64,000 bases of DNA from a bacterium (GTDB lineage Bacteria; SZUA-79; Acidulodesulfobacterales; Acidulodesulfobacteraceae), in the NCBI GenBank assembly GCA_021809845.1, contig JAJZJW010000003.1, forward strand, positions 85,785-149,784, read 5' to 3'. The notes under the pieces are model-generated. The model did not search any database. It saw only the letters and a list, made by a program, of their open reading frames with translations, and was not told the origin of the DNA. The position numbers were made by a program, and so were the translations under genes. This document shows positions 7,587 to 16,493 of the stretch, piece by piece (positions within the stretch are counted from its first letter, which is position 1; each line of letters starts with the position of its first letter).

Positions 7587-9218
7587 TCAGGAAATTCTTT
7601 TTATTACTAATGCAGAAGCATTGTCGGGCGCCCCTTTTCTTACTGCCAAATCGACAAGTTGAGCTGCTACATTCTGGGCGCATAACATATCGGCAGAACG
7701 ACAGCCTGGACTGTTTAAAATTTCTATTAACTCTTCATGTTCAATTTCAGACCAAATCCCGTCGCATATTATTATAAGTATATCATTATTTTTCAAATTT
7801 GCGCTTTTTTTGCCTGTTGTAAGACTAAGGTCATCTATATAGTTTTCCCGCCTGTTTCTGATGGTACCTAAAGAACGTAAAATTTTATTTCTTTCTGGAC
7901 TTTTTTTAGCCTGCTCTTCGGTCATGTTTCCGCTGGAAACCATGAGCGCAACATATGAATGGTCATTAGTAAGTCTTTTTAGTTCCGGCTTTTGTTCGGA
8001 ACCTGTCCAGAGATAAGCTCTTGAATCACCGACATGAGCTAATGCAAAGGTTTCGTTTTCAATAATAACGCCAATAAAAGTGCATCCCCCTACTTTACCA
8101 CCAAGAGAATCAAAAACATTTTTGTTTGCCTGCCAAGCCAGATTTAACGCAAGCTCATTAATATCTATATCGTTATCGTTAAAAGAGTCTGAAGCCGGAA
8201 AAGCGCCCGCATCGGTTTTTAAAAAGCCGTCTATGGCAGCTTTGCTTGCGAGCTCTCCCGCAGCCAGTCCGCCTATGCCGTCAGCAAGGCATGCTTTTAT
8301 TAACAGATTTTTGCCTTTATAATTTAAAGTGTTTTTCATAACGTATCCGCAGCTATCCTCGTCCATGAGTCTATACTTATTAAGTCCCACGGTAGAGGAC
8401 GTTCCGATATCATATTTAACAGAAATTTTTCTTTCATCTGAGATATATTTTAAATAATAAAAAGCTTCTTCAGGCGCGAACCTTTCTTCGCTTTGGACAA
8501 GAGTTTTAGATAATAATTGCGGGAAGCCTGGAACCGCTATATTGACATTTAAAATGAAATCAAAAACACTAATGTCGTCGTAAGGATATAAATTTTTACC
8601 CGTAAAAAATTTTACTGTTAGCAAGCCTAAAATATAAACGCCTTCTTTGCCGGTAGCATATTCGTGTCTTAAAACCTCCGGCGCAACCATATCTTTAGGC
8701 GAATACATTTTTTTATTTATTTCGCATATATCCGGCAGAATCTTTAATTTTAATTCCTCATTATATTTATATATAGAGTCGGGATTGATATACAGCACGG
8801 ATAAACCTGTTTCATTTAAATTTTTTATAAATTCAGCGATATTAAGCAGGTGTTTAATATTCTCATCGATGTCTTTTTTAGCTAAAGGCTGAACTGAATG
8901 GGATGCAAAGTTATATTGTTCATATTCTTTTTTATTCTTAATAACCGCTTCACTTTCCGAACACACCAAAATATCAGGCAGTATAGAATATTTATCATTT
9001 TTTCCAGTATATCGCAAAATATTTTCCCACAAATTGCAATTTCCTTTGTAATACAATAGTTCTTCGCCGTCTTCCGTGTACGCAAAACGCCATGCAGGCA
9101 GCAAAAAATCGCCTAACTTCAACTTTATATTATCCACGGTAATAATATCCCCTGTTTTCAGTAATTCAGTATTATTTTCAACAGGATATATTTTTTCGGT
9201 CAACATATCATTATCCAT
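7587..9218 (-). CDS. Pseudokinase-PP2C phosphatase fusion
   Basis: The C-terminal half of this 543-residue protein (about 270-543) is a PP2C-type Ser/Thr phosphatase. It has an acidic MDEDSCG motif near 286, ADGIGG (metal Asp313), AHVGDSRAYL (395-403), LTNDHS, ILRSLG, CDGIWSE (Asp486) and GAPDNASALV (Asp532). The metal-binding aspartates are in place, so activity is expected. The N-terminal half looks like a degenerate kinase C-lobe: APEVL (179-183) and GVYILGLL (193-200) match subdomains VIII-IX, but the HRD Asp and DFG are missing. It starts 12 nt after the FHA gene with a GGAG site. It is the natural eraser for the kinase encoded next. Confidence 0.85.
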   Translation of the reverse strand: MDNDMLTEKIYPVENNTELLKTGDIITVDNIKLKLGDFLLPAWRFAYTEDGEELLYYKGNCNLWENILRYTGKNDKYSILPDILVCSESEAVIKNKKEYEQYNFASHSVQPLAKKDIDENIKHLLNIAEFIKNLNETGLSVLYINPDSIYKYNEELKLKILPDICEINKKMYSPKDMVAPEVLRHEYATGKEGVYILGLLTVKFFTGKNLYPYDDISVFDFILNVNIAVPGFPQLLSKTLVQSEERFAPEEAFYYLKYISDERKISVKYDIGTSSTVGLNKYRLMDEDSCGYVMKNTLNYKGKNLLIKACLADGIGGLAAGELASKAAIDGFLKTDAGAFPASDSFNDNDIDINELALNLAWQANKNVFDSLGGKVGGCTFIGVIIENETFALAHVGDSRAYLWTGSEQKPELKRLTNDHSYVALMVSSGNMTEEQAKKSPERNKILRSLGTIRNRRENYIDDLSLTTGKKSANLKNNDILIIICDGIWSEIEHEELIEILNSPGCRSADMLCAQNVAAQLVDLAVRKGAPDNASALVIKRIS

Positions 9219-9230
9219 TTGAACTCCACT

Positions 9231-9884
9231 CTAAATCCACTTAAATATAAAAGTTACATCGCCAAATGATACCTCATCTCTGTCGTTCAATTCCGTCTGT
9301 TCTGTTATTTTTTCGGATAGTTCCGCTAATTTGCCGCTTTTATTGCTTTTAACAAAAACTCCGTTTGTGGAATTTAAATCGGACACAAACCACTTACCGC
9401 TCTCGAAAGTAAATTTTGCATGTTTTCTTGATATATGTTCCGCGTTCGGCACTTTACTGAGGTCTATATCTATATGTCCTGTCGATTGCTCAAATCGTCC
9501 CGCAATCATGGAATCCGACGTTAAATCAAAAAAAATTCCGGCTGAACTATTTCCTGTTTTTAAGGTTATTCGGGCAGGTTTAAATTGAATATTTTCTGCT
9601 GCTAAATTTTTATCTTCTGAAGAATTATTATTTGCGGTATGTTCAGACTGTTCAGTATGTTCGGTATATTCAGCATGTTCACTATTTTCAGTATATCCGG
9701 TATTTTTTGCAGCAAATACTTCCGAATCAGCGGCGCCTGAACTGTGAATATTAAAATCATCGGCATGGTTTTCAGGTAAGGATTTTTTTTCGCTTAAAGT
9801 TATAAGCACCAACTCTGAACCGTCCAAATTGCAAAAATTTTTATCGTCGGTAAAAATTTTACCGCATTCAGGGCATTTTTTCAT
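9231..9884 (-). CDS. Zinc-ribbon FHA-domain protein
   Basis: In this 217-residue protein an N-terminal ribbon has CPEC (4-7) and FCNLDGSEL (17-25), with Asp in place of the fourth Cys, a common variant. A disordered linker follows with short EHTEQSEHT-like repeats (68-84). The FHA domain occupies about 105-217, with the phosphothreonine-binding residues Arg130, SRKH (152-155) and NSTNG (171-175). FHA domains bind phosphothreonine, so this is the reader of the adjacent kinase. AGAGGA upstream of the ATG is a good ribosome binding site. It is closely coupled to the phosphatase gene. Confidence 0.88.
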   Translation of the reverse strand: MKKCPECGKIFTDDKNFCNLDGSELVLITLSEKKSLPENHADDFNIHSSGAADSEVFAAKNTGYTENSEHAEYTEHTEQSEHTANNNSSEDKNLAAENIQFKPARITLKTGNSSAGIFFDLTSDSMIAGRFEQSTGHIDIDLSKVPNAEHISRKHAKFTFESGKWFVSDLNSTNGVFVKSNKSGKLAELSEKITEQTELNDRDEVSFGDVTFIFKWI

Positions 9885-10130
9885 AACTTCCTCTCACTTT
9901 ATCGTAGTTATATTTATTATATCCGCATTTATCTATACCTTCTATATTATATAATCTTTGTTTACATAAACTATACATTATCTACATAATCTATATATAA
10001 ATATAATCGATCGCTCGCTTTTCTCTATACTTTATACCATACATACATAACATAGAAAAATTTATGTAGCTATAGTAATCTTTATATACAATTTTTATAA
10101 AATCTTTATAGAATCTTTATATAATAATCT

Positions 10131-11765
10131 CTATATACCTGCAAGCTTTCTTATCTGCTCATCGGAAAAAGCGTTTTCGCCGTCTGTGCCGTTTATTCTT
10201 ACCGTCTTTGTTTTTGAACCTATTCTTAAAGTTTTTAATGTATCAATACTTATTGTTTTACTTTCTGATATTTCATTCTTGGCGGCATCTATTAATTTTG
10301 TCATGGCGCTGTTTCCAAGTTTTACAGTCACATGCCTTGCCATATCCAGCGTTTTTGCAGCGGTAACTGGATTGCTGGCGGCTTCTTTTATCGCTTTTTC
10401 AAGTAATCCGCCGACATTTCTTTGCTGCACCCATTGCATAACTTCCTGATTTACAATAGAAACCTTAGACTCGTCAACGGTAAATTCAACAACAATATCT
10501 TCAGGAGGATTTTCGTCTCTAAAATTGGCGCCGGAAACATTGTATGCTAAACCGAGCTGTATAAGACGAGTCTTCATGGGGCTGCGTTCAGGTATGGTTG
10601 TTTCTAATATATAAATCGTATCTTCTTTTGCAGATATGCTCCCTAATGAATGCGGCTTTATACTTATATCAACTTCGGAAATTTCAGGATATACCCTAGT
10701 AATCCTGTCTATCACAACATCTTTTACGGTATTTATATTTAGAGACAATCCGGTAATCATTTCGCCGGCTGCGCTTTCTAACTCCTTCAGCATAACTTCC
10801 GGTATATCGGAAGGCTTAATCGCAATATTATTACCGATGCCGTTTATATTATAGTTATTATTGCTATTACTATTGCTGCTGCTATTTTCATAATTGCTGC
10901 TATTATTGTCAGTGCTGCCATCATCCTCTTTTGCAGTTTGACAGCTTGCCTTTCCGCCGCAGGTTGAATCATATGAAATTTTAGTCGTAGCATAAAAAGG
11001 TTTTCCTTGTGTTTTATCAGTCATGAATGTAATAAGTTCTTCATTCCAGTCTTCGCCGATACCTATGGCAATTACGGGTATACCTTCTTTTGCCAATTCA
11101 AATGCCGTTTCTTTGACTAAATCTTCATCGGAAGTTTGACCATCCGTCAGCATTATAATTTTCTTATTTGCGCCTGTTTCCTTAGAAATATAGCCTAAAA
11201 TTGTTTTTAAACCTGCTCCCATAGATGTCCCGCCGCTATAATTCCTTAAATCTTCAACCGCTTTTAATATTGTATCTTTATTTTTATCTTCAATATTTAT
11301 AAAAGGCAATAAAACTTTGGCAGTATCGTCAAACTTAACAACACTAACCCTAACCATGTCTCTGTTTTTCAGTTTTGACGATTCGACAATTTTTTTTAGT
11401 CCATCAATTATAATATCTATTTTTGAATCTCCCCCTCTAACTACATCGTAAGTATTCCCGTCAATAATTTGGGTTTTTCCCGTACGCAGAGGGGAACCTA
11501 AAACTATTTCGCGCATAGACCCTGATGTATCTACTAAAAATACTATAGATAGGCTGGAAGCCGATGCGGCAGAATTATTTACAGAATTATTGTTTAAGGC
11601 AGAATTTTCTGAAGAACTTGCAGATTGATGCTTATGAGAAAAAAAATTAAGAGCTGCCGCTTGATTTGCCCTAAGTTTCAATTCAATGAAAAGTTTTTGG
11701 TCAGGCGTATTTGCCATGAGATAATCTCTATGCGGAATTATTTTTACGTCAAGCATTTTAGTCAT
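10131..11765 (-). CDS. vWA-domain protein (TerY/ChlD-like)
   Basis: The start chosen is the ATG at 11765, giving 544 residues, because GGAG lies 7 nt upstream. A frame from 11807 would overlap the TM2 gene. A beta-rich segment (residues 4-40) is followed by a Ser/Asn-rich insert and a von Willebrand A domain with an intact MIDAS: DTSGS (79-83), Thr180 in GGTSMG and Asp208 in LTDGQ. A second Asn/Ser-rich insert (about 285-330) interrupts the protein before a C-terminal beta/helical region. vWA proteins bind partners in a metal-dependent way. Association with kinase, PP2C and FHA genes recalls TerY-type phosphorylation triads. Confidence 0.85.
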   Translation of the reverse strand: MTKMLDVKIIPHRDYLMANTPDQKLFIELKLRANQAAALNFFSHKHQSASSSENSALNNNSVNNSAASASSLSIVFLVDTSGSMREIVLGSPLRTGKTQIIDGNTYDVVRGGDSKIDIIIDGLKKIVESSKLKNRDMVRVSVVKFDDTAKVLLPFINIEDKNKDTILKAVEDLRNYSGGTSMGAGLKTILGYISKETGANKKIIMLTDGQTSDEDLVKETAFELAKEGIPVIAIGIGEDWNEELITFMTDKTQGKPFYATTKISYDSTCGGKASCQTAKEDDGSTDNNSSNYENSSSNSNSNNNYNINGIGNNIAIKPSDIPEVMLKELESAAGEMITGLSLNINTVKDVVIDRITRVYPEISEVDISIKPHSLGSISAKEDTIYILETTIPERSPMKTRLIQLGLAYNVSGANFRDENPPEDIVVEFTVDESKVSIVNQEVMQWVQQRNVGGLLEKAIKEAASNPVTAAKTLDMARHVTVKLGNSAMTKLIDAAKNEISESKTISIDTLKTLRIGSKTKTVRINGTDGENAFSDEQIRKLAGI

Positions 11766-11794
11766 AACATTTCTCCAAAAATAAAAGAAATTAA

Positions 11795-12160
11795 TTACAT
11801 ATTCCATCTTTTTAAAAATTTACCTTGAGAATCCGTAAAAGAGCCGGTTAAAATCATAATAAAGTCTACAATTGCTCCTATAAAAAATAAACCGCATGTA
11901 AAAAACCAGATTAACCCTGTACCGACTTTTCCGACATAAAAACGGTGTATACCCAACAAACCAAAAAAGAAACATAAAATAGCCGCGACTAGCGCACTCT
12001 TGCTGGAAATATAAGAATTGTTCTGAACATGCCCGCTGTTATTGCCATAAGGCTGTTTTAATAGTTGCTTTCTTTCTTTTTCATATTCGTCGTAAGATAT
12101 AACATTGTCATCTCTCAATTTTGCTAATTTTTCAAGTGCTTCGTATTTATCATTCGACAT
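11795..12160 (-). CDS. TM2-domain membrane protein with SHOCT-like N-terminus
   Basis: The first 35 residues of this 121-residue protein (KYEALEKLAKLRDDNVISYD and what follows) resemble a SHOCT oligomerisation motif. A TM2 domain follows: two membrane helices joined around GIHRFYVGKVGTGLI, with a polar Asp-containing second helix. TM2 proteins are small inner-membrane proteins of ill-defined function. The gene ends 29 nt before the vWA start and follows the LemA gene, so it is part of the same transcription unit. Confidence 0.8.
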   Translation of the reverse strand: MSNDKYEALEKLAKLRDDNVISYDEYEKERKQLLKQPYGNNSGHVQNNSYISSKSALVAAILCFFFGLLGIHRFYVGKVGTGLIWFFTCGLFFIGAIVDFIMILTGSFTDSQGKFLKRWNM

Positions 12161-12227
12161 AAAAATCTCCCGGTTTTTATTTATTAAGATATATTGTTAT
12201 ATCGTTAAGATACAATAAAATAACCAT

Positions 12228-12953
12228 TTAATGTATTTTAAAACCGCATTCAGCGCAAAAATTGCTGCCTTTTACATTAACCGCATTGCATTTTGGACAA
12301 CGAATATCGTCATATCCGGCAGCATTAGAGTTTGCATCAGCGCTTACATTATTGGCATTTGTATTATAAACATTTTGTTTTTTTGCGGCTACGCCACCTA
12401 TTACATTATTTAGCATTTCATTTTCGTTAACTTCCTGCGATTTTATATCAACAGTAACATTGTTTGTGTTTAACTCAAGAAAACTCGCTTCTCGAAAACC
12501 TAATAAAGATGCAAAGACTACCGCCGGAAATTGTAAAATTCTTCCATTGTAATTGCCGACTAAATTATTATATTGTTCCCGTTTTTTCTGTAAATGATAT
12601 TCAACGTCTTTTAATTGTGTCATTAGTTCTATGTAACCCTTATCAGCTTTTAAATCTGGATATGCCTGTCCGATAGCATTCAAATTAGCGACAGCCTGTT
12701 CCGATTTAGCAAAGGTATCCGCTGTATTATTTGATAATGCAATATTAGTTAATTTTTCATGCACACCATAATTTTGTGCGATAATATTAGCTTTAGCAAT
12801 TAAATTAACCCTCTGGTCAAGGACGGTATCAATGTTTTTTAAACTAGACCGAATACCTTGCCTAATCATTTGGAAATTATTATAAAATTTAATGATATAG
12901 ACTATAACGATAACAATAATCAAAAAAATTGCGAAAAGCAAAAACCCTGTCAT
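12228..12953 (-). CDS. LemA-family protein with C-terminal zinc ribbon
   Basis: This 241-residue protein has an N-terminal membrane helix (about 2-22), then the all-helical LemA core (about 25-175), including the family-typical YNNLVGNYNGRILQFPAVV stretch. LemA proteins are membrane-anchored helical bundles with the bulk outside the helix. Unusually, an Asn-rich linker is followed by a zinc ribbon: Cys pairs CPKC and CAEC within the last 25 residues. Most LemA proteins lack this. The ribbon matches those on the kinase, the FHA protein and two membrane proteins of the island. Confidence 0.85.
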   Translation of the reverse strand: MTGFLLFAIFLIIVIVIVYIIKFYNNFQMIRQGIRSSLKNIDTVLDQRVNLIAKANIIAQNYGVHEKLTNIALSNNTADTFAKSEQAVANLNAIGQAYPDLKADKGYIELMTQLKDVEYHLQKKREQYNNLVGNYNGRILQFPAVVFASLLGFREASFLELNTNNVTVDIKSQEVNENEMLNNVIGGVAAKKQNVYNTNANNVSADANSNAAGYDDIRCPKCNAVNVKGSNFCAECGFKIH

Positions 12954-13128
12954 AATTTATATCTCCTCTACCAATTCCAATTATTAACAATTGTTAAGAT
13001 TTTATCTTCCATCTTATTAGTGTGCTAATTTCAACAAAAACATTGATTATATATTGTTTTACCTTATTATATTTTTGTACTTTGTACTTTGCAATAATAA
13101 AATATGATAATTAATTATTAATTGTATG

Positions 13129-14310
13129 TTATTTCACCTTAAAACTTGCAGCCGCCGACTCTTCTATAGTCGCAGGTGATTCGGCCGTCAAAGTATATTG
13201 ATAATTTCCTGAAGAAAAATCTGATGGAACATTTACCGAAAGAGCCACATTATATATGCCCGGTTTACTGGCAGTTATATAGGAATAATTATAAGCAACA
13301 AGACTGTTGCCGGTTATTTTATATATCAATTTAATTCGCTGCGCCGTCATATTTGTAGGCATTTTAACATACACAGATGAATTTAAAACCGCGTTGGCTC
13401 CCGGAGAAGTTAAAACTCCGCTCGCTAAAGCATTTGTTATCATTACATCGGGAATATTGCTTTTTAAAAACATATCCGGCGCTACCTTTATTAACGACGC
13501 GTGAGCAGAACTGAGCGAAGTTTTGAATGACGCGTCAGCATTTTGCGGCGGTTGAGAAATTGACGGCTGCCGATTGTTATTATTACTATAAACATAAGTA
13601 GGCGACGAGCTTGGTGATTGCGGTGTATTTGCCGACGCAGGGTTAGAATTTTTTACACTATTGCTAGTACTGCTATTATTGGAAAGAACTGCTGCGGGCG
13701 ATGCAGCGGCAGGTTTCTTTGTATTTTTATTTATTTTATTTGCAAGCTTAGATTTTGACAAAGACACAGATAACTTTTTTTTATTGGATTTTGAAGATAC
13801 AGATAACTTTTTTTTATTGGATTTTTGATTTTTGGTTTCTGCTTTGTTCAAAAAAGGCAGATGCAGCGCCGATAACATCTTCAATTTCCCTGTTTCTTTT
13901 AAATACAGAAGTGTACCGCCGCTGACAACCAAAACAAAAATAAAACTTATTAATGCAATCAATAAGCCTTTATTGCTTTTGCCGAAGCCGCCATTCTCTT
14001 CCTTATTTTTCTCTTTCTTAAACGGATTAAATTTATTATTATTATATGAATTAATGCCGACATTGCTTTTGCCGCCGTTGTTATTAGTATTGCCGCTATC
14101 GGTGCGGCTATTGCCTGTATTGTCGCTGCTGTTAGCACTGTTGCCGGGTTTCGGCGATGGTGAAACAGTATTACCGTTTGTATTTTTATTTTTAACAAGT
14201 TTTTCGTCTGTATTAAGCTTATCCTGATTTTTATCTATTTTTTTGCCGCATTTTGGACAAAACGTGGCATTCCCATTTTCGATTTTTGCACCGCAACTAT
14301 TGCAAAACAT
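13129..14310 (-). CDS. Zinc-ribbon single-pass membrane protein with exported domain
   Basis: This 393-residue protein has a zinc ribbon at the N-terminus (Cys 3/6/18/21), an Asn/Ser-rich linker, one membrane helix at about 115-137, a long Lys/Ser/Asn-rich spacer, and a C-terminal domain from about 270 rich in beta strands, ending ASFKVK. The C-terminal part resembles an Ig-like or beta-sandwich fold, but I cannot name the family. Ribbon inside, helix, then exported domain is the same general plan as the kinase-cytochrome frame. It follows the polytopic zinc-ribbon gene by 23 nt on the same strand. Confidence 0.65.
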   Translation of the reverse strand: MFCNSCGAKIENGNATFCPKCGKKIDKNQDKLNTDEKLVKNKNTNGNTVSPSPKPGNSANSSDNTGNSRTDSGNTNNNGGKSNVGINSYNNNKFNPFKKEKNKEENGGFGKSNKGLLIALISFIFVLVVSGGTLLYLKETGKLKMLSALHLPFLNKAETKNQKSNKKKLSVSSKSNKKKLSVSLSKSKLANKINKNTKKPAAASPAAVLSNNSSTSNSVKNSNPASANTPQSPSSSPTYVYSNNNNRQPSISQPPQNADASFKTSLSSAHASLIKVAPDMFLKSNIPDVMITNALASGVLTSPGANAVLNSSVYVKMPTNMTAQRIKLIYKITGNSLVAYNYSYITASKPGIYNVALSVNVPSDFSSGNYQYTLTAESPATIEESAAASFKVK

Positions 14311-14333
14311 CTCATCAGCCTCCCATCCAGATT

Positions 14334-15545
14334 TTAATTTAATTTTTCTCCGCAGCTTTCACAAAAATTCGCATCAGGTTTATTTTTTGTTCCGCATTTT
14401 TGGCAAATTTTCCCTTTATTATTGTCATTGTTATTATTGTTATTGTTGTTATTATTATTGTCATTATTATTATTGTTGTTATTGTTATTACCGCTTTTTT
14501 GACCCATCTCAGCTGCTTTTTCTTTATACTTGTCTATATTAGATTTTACTTTTGAAGCTGCAGAACTAAACTGAGCTTCTGCATCTTTAAAATTCATATC
14601 TTTAATAATATCAAGATAAATATAGGATTGACCTAACATCATATACACCATCTGTAAAACAATTAAAAGCATATATATTATGGCAATTCCGAATGCGACA
14701 AATGCGCCGTACATCATAATTGATTGAAAAGCTCCCATTCCCACAAAACGGCTAATTGGATTTCCGTATCCAAACTCAGAAAAATACGGTGAAAATCCTC
14801 CTCCTGTTCCTCCCATATTAAACAAATAAGTTGGACGAGTCACCATTAAAATTCCGGACGTCAAAGTTAACGAGCCTGTTAACAAACCAAAAAATATAAT
14901 ACCTACCATAAACGACACGAGGTTAATAAATATAAAATATCCAAAAATTAATGTGTTGTGTTTTTTAAACAATGCATATGCTTTAACAAATATTTCTTTT
15001 ATATTGTTTCCTTCAAATATCATAGGTATAATCATAAAAGACATCAACACGATACCCAAAAGAATAATTGCGTAGGCTATAGTAAATGCAGGAATTCCGA
15101 TAAAGGCTAACAACGAACCTATTGCCGGAATTTTTGCTATTAAAAAATATATAAGGACAACTAAGGCAATTATAAAAGGAATAATAAATAAAATAATTTC
15201 GGAAATAATTATTTTATAAAATGAAAAAATTGAAAATATAATTGCATTAGAAATTTTTATTGAAGATTTATCCTTGGCAAATTCCATTAGAATTTTACCG
15301 GTCGCCGTGTATCCAATTAAAAAAATAATTAAACTTATTACGGCACCGACAAGAAAAACAAAAATTGATAATACTGCTGACCTATGGGCTATTGCAGCTG
15401 TTTCTGCAATTGTGCCATCAAAAATAGCGGCTGAAATTATAATTGTAATAAGCAAAAGTATAATAGCTTTTATTTGCTTGAAGGCTTCAAAAGACTTGAT
15501 CAAAATCGCAAATTTAAATACGGATTCTTCCTTAGTATTTTCCAT
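14334..15545 (-). CDS. Polytopic membrane protein with C-terminal zinc ribbon
   Basis: I start at the ATG at 15545, since GGGAGGAATT directly precedes it; the 4-codon longer TTG frame contains that site. The 403-residue protein has about seven or eight membrane helices (residues 25 to 320) of a YciC/DUF-like all-hydrophobic type. A charged region follows, then an Asn homopolymer (runs of 9 and 11 Asn broken by Asp) and a terminal zinc ribbon with CQKC and CESC. The ribbon must be cytoplasmic or facing the ribbons of partner proteins. It is the first gene of the signalling island. Specific function unknown. Confidence 0.7.
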   Translation of the reverse strand: MENTKEESVFKFAILIKSFEAFKQIKAIILLLITIIISAAIFDGTIAETAAIAHRSAVLSIFVFLVGAVISLIIFLIGYTATGKILMEFAKDKSSIKISNAIIFSIFSFYKIIISEIILFIIPFIIALVVLIYFLIAKIPAIGSLLAFIGIPAFTIAYAIILLGIVLMSFMIIPMIFEGNNIKEIFVKAYALFKKHNTLIFGYFIFINLVSFMVGIIFFGLLTGSLTLTSGILMVTRPTYLFNMGGTGGGFSPYFSEFGYGNPISRFVGMGAFQSIMMYGAFVAFGIAIIYMLLIVLQMVYMMLGQSYIYLDIIKDMNFKDAEAQFSSAASKVKSNIDKYKEKAAEMGQKSGNNNNNNNNNDNNNNNNNNNNNDNNKGKICQKCGTKNKPDANFCESCGEKLN

Positions 15546-15691
15546 AATTCCTCCCAAAGAATAATTTAAAAATATAAATAAAATATTTAAGTATTATTTA
15601 AAAATATAAAATATTTAAGTATTATTTATCGCCTGCGCATAGTTTATTTAACTGCATTAATACATATATATAATGATGCAATGTTTAATAA

Positions 15692-15733
15692 TACTTATGT
15701 GAACTGCCTATCAATTAATTAATAGGCTTCCTG
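15692..15733 (-). mobile_element. Possible IS200/IS605-type end relic
   Basis: GTGAACTGC is followed by a hairpin (GCCTAT pairing with ATAGGC across AATTAATTA-type loop) and CTTCCTGTTTC. The flanks match the element at 4203-4243. No tnpB frame lies within reach, and the interior to the next hairpin near 16530 is only repeats, so it is either a relic or a short non-autonomous derivative. Confidence 0.35.
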
Positions 15734-15949
15734 TTTCATTGTATAACGGCGATTGTCCGATATTATGGAACCCGCCCCGCCCCCGCCGGAGCATACTTCA
15801 TAGGAGTTAATTTGGACGACACCCGCCCTATTTTAAAATTCAGATTCAAAATTTAATTTTATATTTAATATACACAATTTATATATATATATTTTTTAAT
15901 AATTAATGTCAATTTATTTTTTAAACTTTAATAACTAATATTAATTTAT

Positions 15950-16135
15950 ATATTTATTAAGTTATTTATATACAGCATATATTTATTAAGTTATTTATAT
16001 ACGGCATATATTTATTAAGTTATTTATATATTATATATATTTATTAAGTTATTTATATATTATATATATTTATTAAGTTACTTATATATTATATATATTT
16101 ATTAAGTTACTTATATATAACATATATTTATTACA
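15950..16135. repeat. 29-bp tandem repeats
   Basis: About six to seven units of the form ATTTATTAAGTTATTTATAT plus a short variable part (ACAGCAT, ACGGCAT, ATTATAT). The first copies start at about 15952, 15981 and 16010, 29 bp apart. No coding capacity is seen. Confidence 0.85.
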
Positions 16136-16383
16136 ATTTTATGACAGTTATATTAAATTTGTATTACATTTTTTTGACTTTATCATTAAAAAAATTCAAA
16201 AAAATATTACAGAATTAAGATGCTATGAATATTGATATAAAAAATAATATAAAAAAAAAGTTTTGGAATAAGATATTATGAATATTTATTGATATGAAAA
16301 TAATACAAAAAAAAGTATTGGAGGACAAGATGCTATGAATATTTATATGTTATAATTATTCTAATGACAAATAATATGTTGCC

Positions 16384-16493
16384 GTTATAATTCTAATGTG
16401 TTTTTATAATGTGTTATAAACCTGCAAGAAAATCATTGATGTTTGACTGAGGAAGGGTTATAATTCTAATGTGTTTTTATAATGTGTTATAAA
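16384..16493. repeat. 37-bp direct repeat pair with a 36-bp spacer
   Basis: A 37-bp sequence beginning GTTATAATTCTAATGTG and ending GTGTTATAAA occurs at 16384-16420 and identically at 16457-16493. The 36-bp spacer CCTGCAAGAAAATC... is distinctly less AT-rich than the repeat. A degenerate partial copy starts at 16349. Repeat and spacer length fit a minimal CRISPR array, but two copies and no cas genes in the window make a simple 73-bp duplication equally possible. Confidence 0.45.

Noticed and set aside
5079-15545. Island as part of a type VI secretion system (PpkA/PppA/Fha)
   Set aside because: No Tss, Hcp, VgrG or ClpV-type genes are present; LemA and TM2 proteins are not part of that system.
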